DNA of 64,000 bases. It comes from Pseudomaricurvus sp033283335 (GTDB taxonomy: Bacteria > Pseudomonadota > Gammaproteobacteria > Pseudomonadales > Cellvibrionaceae). The stretch lies in the NCBI GenBank assembly GCA_033283335.1, contig JAWMQP010000008.1, positions 1-64,000 on the forward strand, in the 5' to 3' direction. Positions 43,647 through 51,100 of the stretch are shown here, piece by piece. The notes beneath the pieces were generated by a model. That model had not been told where the DNA came from. It did no database searches and saw only the letters and a program-made list of their open reading frames with translations. The position numbers and the translations under genes were made by a program. Position 1 is the stretch's first letter; each line of letters opens with the position of its first letter.

Positions 43647-45308
43647 ATGGCATTCGACAGCGCCGCCTTTAAACAGCAGTTCCCGCTTTTTGCGCATCCG
43701 GAAAACGCCCGCCTGGTGTATCTGGACAATGCCGCCACCACCCAGCGTCCCCAGTGTGTGATTGATGCCATGAGTGACTTTTACGGTCGCTACAACGCCA
43801 ACACGCATCGCTCCAGTCACCGCCTGGCGCGAGCCGCCACTGCCATGGTGGAGCGGGTTCGACAGCAGGCGGCTGGGTTTCTGAACGCCGCTTCGAGCGA
43901 TGAGGTCATCTTTACTCGCGGCGCCACCGAAGCGCTCAACCTGTTGGCCCAGAGCCTGGCCAGGACCCTGCAACCTGGGGATGAAATTGTGTTGTCGGCG
44001 GCAGAGCATCACGCCAATCTGGTGCCCTGGCAAATGGTGGCGGCTGAACGTGGTTTACAGCTCACCTTCCTGCCTTCCGTGCAGGGGATGCCGCAACTGC
44101 AGCGCTTATCGGAAGTGCTGACGGATCGAACCCGGGTTGTGGCCCTGTCGGCGGCGTCCAATGCACTGGGTTTCCGCCTGCCGGTGGAGACGGTCAAACC
44201 CCGGCTGCCGGGGGACTGTGTGCTGGTGGTGGACGCGTCTCAACGCCTTGCCCACGAAGCGGTGGATGTACAGGCCTGGCAATGTGATTTTCTGGTGGGA
44301 TCGGCGCATAAGTTTTACGGTCCCACTGGCATCGGCTTGCTCTATGGTCGCGCTTCCCAACTGGCTCAATTGCCCCCCTGGCAAGGCGGGGGTGAAATGA
44401 TTACCCAGGTCCGCTTGCACGACAGCGACTTCGCCGCCGCACCGCACCGGTTTGAAGCGGGCACTTCATCGCTGGCGGCGATTGCCGGCCTCGGCGCTTG
44501 CCTGGACTTTCTGCAGGGTCAGGATCGCGCCGCCATGGGCCGCTACGAATCCCTGCTCAATCGCTATCTGCACAGTGAGTTGACTCGCCTGACCGACCGC
44601 TTGCCGCTGCAGCTGTTGAGCCGTTATGAAGACAATGTAGGTATCGCCGCCCTGGTGTGTCAGGCCGAGACCAGCCTGTCGGTAATGGACATTGGCCACT
44701 GGCTCGACGAACAGGACATTGCCGTGCGGGTGGGGCATCACTGTGCCCAACCGCTGATGGCAGAGTTGCAGCAGGGTGGCAGCCTGAGAATTTCCCTGGC
44801 CGCCTACAATACCCGCGAGGATGTAGATCGCCTGATTGAGGCGCTGGCCACGCTGCCGTTCGAATCCCGGCGTGAACCCGGTCCGCTCACCGATAAAGCT
44901 CGCTGGCCCGGCGATACCTTGCACCACATTGACCTGCAGGATCTCGCCAGCCAGCCCAGTTGGCAGAAGCGCTATCGCCAGTTGACCCGCTGGGCGACCC
45001 TGATTCAGCCCAAGCCCCAGATTCGCAGTGAGGCCAATCGGGTCCGTGGTTGTGAGTCCGAAGTCTGGTTGGTGCACCGGCAACAGGGCGACCGCCACCA
45101 GTTTGCCATCGACACCGATTCCCGGGTGATTCAGGGGCTGTCGGTGGTGTTACTGCTGCTGCTGGATAATCAAACCCGCGACGCCATTGCCGCTGTGGAT
45201 GTGATGCAACAGTTCGCCGACCTGGGGCTGGAAAAATACCTCAGTGAATCCCGCAGCAACGGCTTCCGGGCTCTGCTGGAGCAGATGCGGCATCTGGCCG
45301 GTCTGTAA
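43647..45308 (+). CDS. csdA: CsdA-CsdE fusion: cysteine desulfurase with sulfur-acceptor domain
   Basis: The 553-residue protein is two enzymes in one. Residues 1 to about 405 are a SufS/CsdA-type desulfurase with DNAATTQRP, EHHAN (120-124), DASQ (197-200), the PLP lysine K222 (SAHKFYGPTGIG) and the catalytic cysteine C366 (GHHCAQPLM). Residues about 425-553 are a SufE/CsdE acceptor domain with C469 (VRGCESEVWLV). In E. coli csdA and csdE are separate adjacent genes. tcdA faces the 3' end, as the CsdE-CsdL pathway would predict. Confidence 0.93.
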   Translation: MAFDSAAFKQQFPLFAHPENARLVYLDNAATTQRPQCVIDAMSDFYGRYNANTHRSSHRLARAATAMVERVRQQAAGFLNAASSDEVIFTRGATEALNLLAQSLARTLQPGDEIVLSAAEHHANLVPWQMVAAERGLQLTFLPSVQGMPQLQRLSEVLTDRTRVVALSAASNALGFRLPVETVKPRLPGDCVLVVDASQRLAHEAVDVQAWQCDFLVGSAHKFYGPTGIGLLYGRASQLAQLPPWQGGGEMITQVRLHDSDFAAAPHRFEAGTSSLAAIAGLGACLDFLQGQDRAAMGRYESLLNRYLHSELTRLTDRLPLQLLSRYEDNVGIAALVCQAETSLSVMDIGHWLDEQDIAVRVGHHCAQPLMAELQQGGSLRISLAAYNTREDVDRLIEALATLPFESRREPGPLTDKARWPGDTLHHIDLQDLASQPSWQKRYRQLTRWATLIQPKPQIRSEANRVRGCESEVWLVHRQQGDRHQFAIDTDSRVIQGLSVVLLLLLDNQTRDAIAAVDVMQQFADLGLEKYLSESRSNGFRALLEQMRHLAGL

Positions 45309-45362
45309 GACAAAACATACCGCCAACCTGAAACAAGACCGCCACAACTCACCCGTCTGGAG

Positions 45363-46172
45363 TCACTCCGAGCGGGTCGATGGCTGCGGCTGAGTGCGCA
45401 GTAACCGCTCCAATCCACGAGATACCGCCACAAAGCCAAAGGTGGCGGTGACCATGGTGGCGGCGCCAAAGCCGCCGCTGCAATCGAGTTTAACCCCGTC
45501 CTCCAGGCCGCTTTTGGCCTGGCAGGTGCCGCCGCTGCGATCGGGGTAGGTCATCTGCTCGGTGGAGTAGATGGCTTCCACCGAGAATACGCGTTTGGGA
45601 TTGCGGGAAAAGTGGTGCAGGCGGCGCAGGTTATTGCGGGTTTTGGCCAGCAGCGGGTCGTTGACGGTTTTCGCCAGGTCGCCGCTGATGATCTGGCGGG
45701 GGTCCAGTTTGCCGCCGGCAGAGCCAACTGTGATGACCGGCAGCTTGCGGCGTTTGCAGTTGGCAATCAGGGCCGCCTTGACGTAAGCGGCATCGATGGC
45801 GTCGATCACCAGGTCCATGTTGGCAAGGATCAGCGAATCGAGATTGTCGGTTTCCAGAAACTCGTCGATACAGTGCACCCGAATGTCCGGATTGATATCC
45901 CGCAGGCGCGCGGCCATGACGTCGATTTTCTGCTGCCCGATGGTGCTTTGCAGGGCGTGCAGCTGGCGATTGCTGTTGGTGATGCAGATGTCGTCCATGT
46001 CAATCAGGGTGATCTCGCCTATGCCGCTGCGGGCCAGGGCTTCGGCCACCCAGGTGCCGACGCCGCCAATACCGACCACTGCCACATGGGCGCCGTAGAA
46101 TTGCTCCAGGGCAGGTTCGCCATAGAGACGGGCGATACCGCCGAAACGCTGGAGGTAGGGAGCTGGAAGCAT
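45363..46172 (-). CDS. tcdA: tRNA threonylcarbamoyladenosine dehydratase
   Basis: TcdA (CsdL) cyclises t6A37 of tRNAs to ct6A in an ATP-dependent reaction. The 269-residue E1-like protein has the nucleotide loop VVGIGGVGTWVAEAL, IDMDDICITNSNRQ, IDAIDAAYVKA and a zinc-free C-terminal region with GGFGAATMVTATFGFVA. The start ATG is 46172; an upstream TTG start is less likely. It converges on the CsdA-CsdE fusion gene with a 54-base gap, matching the E. coli csdA-csdE-csdL association. Confidence 0.95.
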   Translation of the reverse strand: MLPAPYLQRFGGIARLYGEPALEQFYGAHVAVVGIGGVGTWVAEALARSGIGEITLIDMDDICITNSNRQLHALQSTIGQQKIDVMAARLRDINPDIRVHCIDEFLETDNLDSLILANMDLVIDAIDAAYVKAALIANCKRRKLPVITVGSAGGKLDPRQIISGDLAKTVNDPLLAKTRNNLRRLHHFSRNPKRVFSVEAIYSTEQMTYPDRSGGTCQAKSGLEDGVKLDCSGGFGAATMVTATFGFVAVSRGLERLLRTQPQPSTRSE

Positions 46173-46312
46173 AGCGGAGGGGTCCTGAGGTGCGTACAAA
46201 TCGGCGCGAATTCTACCAGAGCTCTGCCGTCAGCCCCAGTATGCGGCTTATTCGTGAATGAGCGTCGGGCATAAAAATCCTCGTTTTAGAACCTCTTAAT
46301 CGGTGCTTTCTC

Positions 46313-46340
46313 TTGTTTTTGCAGTTTGGGTCGATACTAT
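46313..46340 (+). promoter_or_regulatory. candidate desaturase promoter
   Basis: TTGTTT (46313-46318) and TACTAT (46335-46340) are 16 bases apart. The leader before the gene contains an inverted repeat GTGCC/GGCAC (46359-46375) that may be an operator or an RNA hairpin. Confidence 0.4.
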
Positions 46341-46457
46341 TAGCGAAGTCTGTGACAGGTGCCAAATGGCGGCACAGACTCGGTGTATTTCAGTGATGTT
46401 TCCCTAAACCCTGAAAGAAGCCCATTATTTGTGGTAATAGAGAGATCGAAGCGTCGA

Positions 46458-47705
46458 ATGAAAAATCTGCCCAACTCCCCGGCCCCCCTGTATCAGCGAA
46501 TTCGCGATGTGTTCAAGCATGGTTTTACCATTGATTGGGTGACTGCGTCATTTATCTCCATTACCCATTTGGTCTGTCTGGTGGCGACGCCTTTCGCTTA
46601 CTTTTACGCGCCTGAAGGGTTCTGGAAGATCATGCTGGGCTGGACCCTGATCCACGCCCTGGTGGGCTCCCTGTCCACCACGGTTTATTCCCACCGCCTG
46701 GTGTCCCACGGCGCTGCCAAATACATCAGCTGGCCGGTGCACATTGTGTTCGGTTTTGTCGGACAGGTAATGGCAATTCAGGGCAGTGTGCGGCGCTGGG
46801 CGGCGATGCATGTTATCCATCACAGTGTGGACCGCACCGGTCGCCATCAACTGGATCCCTACAGCGCCACCTGGTTCAAAAGTGCCTGGCGCAATTTCCT
46901 CTGGTCACACATGCTGACCTACTTTTTTCATCATCCGGACAGTGACGCCAAGGAGCGTGCTTTCCAGAGCAAAAACGACACCGCCCTTGTCTGGCAGGAC
47001 AAGCTCTACCTGCCTTTGCTGATCAGCCTCAACTTCCTGTTGCCACTGGTGCTGGGCGTGGTACTGACCGGCTCGGTGGTGGGTGGCCTGTGCTTGATGG
47101 TGGCGTCTATTGGTGGCTTTATCCTGGCTCAGCACAATACCTGGACCGTCAACAGCGTGACTCACATGTGGGGCATGACCAAAGGTGCGTTCAGCTCCGC
47201 AAAAAACAACTACGTGTGGATGGGGCCTCTGGGTGAAGGTAATCACCATGCCGATCACCACGATTACGCCCGCGATTACCGCAACGGATTTGGCTGGAGT
47301 GGCTGGCTGCTGGATCCGACCCGGTATGTGATTTTACTGCTCAATGCCTTTGGTCTGGTCAAAGGTTTACAGCGTGCCAGTAAGCGCCAGGAAGCGGAGA
47401 TCATCGCGCGTCGTGAACTGCTCAATGCCCGCGTCAAAACGCAGCCAAGCTATTGGAAAAACTGGGAACACAAACTCGAGGCCCTCAAAGCCGAGTGGCT
47501 GGAGGCCACCCATCAATGGGAAGCGTTTAAAACCAAGCGCATGAAACTCAAGGATATGCACCTGCCGCAGTTGGAGTTGCAACAGAAGCTGGATGCTCTC
47601 AAGGCCGAAATGGAAGTGGCTCGTCGAGCCATGCGGGCTCGCAAACAAGCCTTCTTTGATGCCATTTATGAGATGAGAGTGCTGCAGTACGCCCCAGCGG
47701 CCTAA
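46458..47705 (+). CDS. membrane acyl-CoA/acyl-lipid desaturase
   Basis: The 415-residue protein has the three histidine boxes of the delta-9 type: HRLVSH, HVIHH and GNHHADHH, which bind the diiron centre, and four or more hydrophobic segments. After the last box, about 120 residues form a charged coiled coil (KLEALKAEWLEATHQWEAFK and following) beyond the usual end. It would introduce a double bond into acyl chains. The start ATG of MKNLPNSP was chosen; longer in-frame starts with no good ribosome site exist. Confidence 0.85.
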   Translation: MKNLPNSPAPLYQRIRDVFKHGFTIDWVTASFISITHLVCLVATPFAYFYAPEGFWKIMLGWTLIHALVGSLSTTVYSHRLVSHGAAKYISWPVHIVFGFVGQVMAIQGSVRRWAAMHVIHHSVDRTGRHQLDPYSATWFKSAWRNFLWSHMLTYFFHHPDSDAKERAFQSKNDTALVWQDKLYLPLLISLNFLLPLVLGVVLTGSVVGGLCLMVASIGGFILAQHNTWTVNSVTHMWGMTKGAFSSAKNNYVWMGPLGEGNHHADHHDYARDYRNGFGWSGWLLDPTRYVILLLNAFGLVKGLQRASKRQEAEIIARRELLNARVKTQPSYWKNWEHKLEALKAEWLEATHQWEAFKTKRMKLKDMHLPQLELQQKLDALKAEMEVARRAMRARKQAFFDAIYEMRVLQYAPAA

Positions 47706-47750
47706 TGGTGATATTGCCGACGCCTCTCAGGTTGATGGCGTTACATAAAA

Positions 47751-47777
47751 AAGAGCGGCCAGTGCCGCTCTTTTTTT
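47751..47777. terminator. bidirectional intrinsic terminator
   Basis: AAGAGCGGC and GCCGCTCTT form a 9-bp stem around CAGT with seven T on one side and an A run on the other. It can end both the desaturase and the minus-strand small gene. Confidence 0.85.
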
Positions 47778-47813
47778 ACCTTGCGTTTTGAGTCCAGGTC
47801 CGCCGGGATGGGT

Positions 47814-48044
47814 TCAGTGTTCCACCACCTGAACTTGTTGAAAGCCGATATCGTGAGCGGCTTCGGTGGCCGCATCCAGGTTGGGAAACTGGCAGGGTTC
47901 GCCCCGGGCTGTGGTGAGATGGAGGGTGTGTCCCCAGAGATCGTGACAATCTAGGTGCCAGCTGCCATCGCGATTGTCGGCAACGGCCATGACATCACTG
48001 AGGCGTCCAATTTCGTACAGGGTGCGCATATGATAGAGATCCAT
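47814..48044 (-). CDS. small conserved protein, unknown function
   Basis: A 76-residue soluble protein, MDLYHMRTLYEIGRLSDVMA at its start, without signal peptide or known motif. TAGGAG lies 6 bases before the ATG, which supports translation. Its stop is 36 bases from the bidirectional terminator. The upstream side carries short repeats (next entry). Function unknown. Confidence 0.55.
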   Translation of the reverse strand: MDLYHMRTLYEIGRLSDVMAVADNRDGSWHLDCHDLWGHTLHLTTARGEPCQFPNLDAATEAAHDIGFQQVQVVEH

Positions 48045-48061
48045 AACGGCTCCTAAGTTGT

Positions 48062-48098
48062 TCTTATTTAAGTTCTCTTATTTAAGTCGCTCTTATTA
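48062..48098. repeat. short direct repeats between two minus-strand genes
   Basis: TCTTATTTAAGT occurs at 48062-48073 and 48076-48087, and a shorter TCTTATTA follows at 48091. The roughly 14-bp period in an AT-rich gap between the giant oxidoreductase gene and the 76-residue gene suggests slippage, or binding of an unknown regulator. Confidence 0.5.
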
Positions 48099-48148
48099 TT
48101 GATTTCCCCTAACAGTATAGACACTTTAACCGCCTGCCCGCCCACCCA

Positions 48149-51100
48149 TTAACTGGGTTGCAATTCCGCTGCCGGCGTCAGTACACGCCGGACCTGTCGC
48201 TGTTTGGTGGGCCCGTCGCGACCGGCCATCGGCTCGCGATCAAACTCACATTCCAGCACCCAGGGTTGGCCTGGCTGGTGGCAAACGCTTATCAGGGCGA
48301 AACCATCGCCCGGGAAGAAGTGGCTCTGTACGCCACACTCAATGTCCCCGGTGACCGCAAAGCGCTCCTCCGCTGCGAACAGGTCCGGGGTGGAATTCAC
48401 AAAACTGAACGGCGCGTAGAGGCCAGAACTGTGGATCGACAGCACCCGGGTGTCCAGACCGCGATGGGTCAGCGTGATGTCCACCACACTGGAGAGGTGT
48501 TCATCACCGGACAGAAACACCAGGTTGTGCAACTGGTGTTGGGCAATGAACGCCAGCAGCTGATGCAGGCTGTGCGGATAGCCATCCCAGGCGTCCGAGT
48601 GCAGACCGCCAAACGTCTCCTGACTGCGACGGCGTCGCGGCAACAGCATGGAGGGCGAGACGATAAAGCGCGGGCGATTATCCAGCGGCCGCGCCAACAG
48701 CCATTGTTGCAGGCTGGCCATTTGCTGGGGCGAGATCAGTTCGGCTTCATCCTGTGAGGCGATGTCCTGACTGGTTGCTGGATTTCCCGCCCTGCGTCCC
48801 TGCCGTTCGGTGCGACTGTCGAGCATAAAGAAGTCGAACCCCTGTTGGCGGAAGGCGTACCACAAGGCGTCAGGGGCCTCGGGTTTGCGGGTCATTTGCT
48901 GGTGCGGATTGCGCTGGAAATTCAGGTAGGCGCGCCGGCCATTGTGCAAGTGGCTGGGGTCGCCCAGGTGTTGTTCACTCAAATCCCAATCGTTCAGAAT
49001 TTCGTGATCATCGAGCATGGTAAACAGCGGCAGGCGGCGCAGTACTGAACGCACTTCCGGTTGTTTGAGCCAGTTGTGATAGCTGTTGGTAAACCGACTG
49101 TGGCGATCAGTGGGGTCGAGCAGGCCGGCACTGGCATCGGTGTAGACCTGGTCCCCGGTCAGGATCAACAACTCTGGTCGCGAGGTCGCACCCTGATGTC
49201 GAGCATGCCGGTCTCGATTGAGACGTTCGGCCAGGCGTCGATAGGAGCGATAGGCGGGGCGACGATCGAGCATGCCGGGGGTGTACTGGCAGGCGCCAAG
49301 GGCAAAATGCAGTTGATTGCTGGCGGACGACACCAGTCGCGGCAACTCGATTACCGCCGGCGTCAGTACGCTGGCCGATTGGTTCAGGAAAGCCGCTAAC
49401 GAGTTGTGGAAGGCGGGACTGAGAAGGTGTTGGCGGAGATAGTCTGCCAGTCGCAGGACACCGACATTGGTCTGTTCGGAGGGTCCGCTGTCGATCAGGC
49501 TCAGCAGGTTGTCAGGTAGCTGAGCCTCATAGCTCAACTGATCGAGTTGCAGACTCTGGTCGTCCACCAGTAACACCAGTATGCCATCGGCCTGTTGAAA
49601 GGTTGGCGGCATTGGCAGGCGTTGTTGCAGCCAGCGATCCTGCTGCGGTCGGGCGAGTTGCACACACAGCAGCTGGCTGAGGTTGTCGGCAGCTGTTGTA
49701 TCGTTATCTGTTGTATCGTTATCTGTTGTATCGCCATCATCCGGCCGGGGTGTGGCCAGTTGCCAGCGGCTCTCTGATTCCCGGCCTGGGAGTGGTTGCC
49801 GGTTAACGGCGACATACACCACAAATTCCGGCTTGCTCATCTGGGCGTCAAGTCCCAGGCTGACTGGCAAGGTATCCGGCTGCAGTTCATGCAGGCCTTT
49901 GTGCAGGGAGCCGATGACAGGGCCGGCAGCCGGCAGTTGGAAGGTAAACGCTGGCAGCTTTGGCCGCTGTGGATGTGACAGTCTGGGGCGGCTCAGAAAG
50001 CGGTACATCTTGTCAAAATTGACCTTGGCGTGTTTGCCGATCAAGGCATCCTGATGACCGAATCCATGCAGAACCTGGGTCTGGTAATCGCAACCGGCGG
50101 CACTCATGGTCTGCTGCATCCGCGTCAGGGTGCTAATGTCTGCCAGGCCGTTTTGATCACCGTGTACGCTGAGAGTGGGGAAACGCCAGAACTGCTGTAG
50201 TCGTTCCCGGGTGACAAATTCGTTAACACCGTGACGGTTGGTGACTCGCTCATGCAGGGCAAACTGAATGACCTGGGATAAGGTCACCATATTCAAAGGG
50301 CCAAACAAATCGTCGATATGATCCAGCGTTTGTTGCGACAGATTGGCCAGGGTAAAGGTTCGACCGTAAAGCCCATCCATGCGATGGCGGGTCCCTACAT
50401 AACGGGTTTTGCGCCAGGGCCAGATGGGGTTCTCCTGCTCAAACTCGCCATCGGGGTATGGCAACGCCGACAACAGGCGATCCAGCAGCTGCTCCAGTAC
50501 GCCCGGCGCATCAGAGCGTTGAAAGGCGTAAAACACATAGGGCATCAATTGCTGGGCGTAGCTGAGGGTAAAGGCGCGGAATATATTTTCCGGACTGAAT
50601 ACCACCCGTGGACCCACCTGGGACAGCACGGCCTTGTGGATGCGCGACGGCAACAGCTGCCGCTCGCGGTAAAACGCGGCACCGCTCGACGGCGGTGCCA
50701 GCACCGCCATACTGAACATGGCAGCTCCCATACAGTGAGCGATGATATCCACCTGCGGCTGGCCGGTGTGGCTGCAGATATGATCAATGGCCAGCGGGAT
50801 ATCGGCAAAGGCCACATCCTCGAACGACCAGGGCAGCACGGCGGTGGGCATACCACTGCTGGTGCGCAAGTCCAGCACCCACACATCGCGTCCACGGCGC
50901 CAGAAGTCTTGCGCCAGACTGGTCTTGATCGCCGCATGGGTGTAGGTATTGCCGCTGGCGCTGTAACCGTGAATCATCACCACCGGTGGTTCCTGGCTGT
51001 GGCGCTGCGGGTAGCGGGTCAGCCGCACATTGACCGGTACATCGACGGCGAGACCGGCATCATAGGTCGCCACGGGCAGCTCGACAATTTCCGGCGGCGC

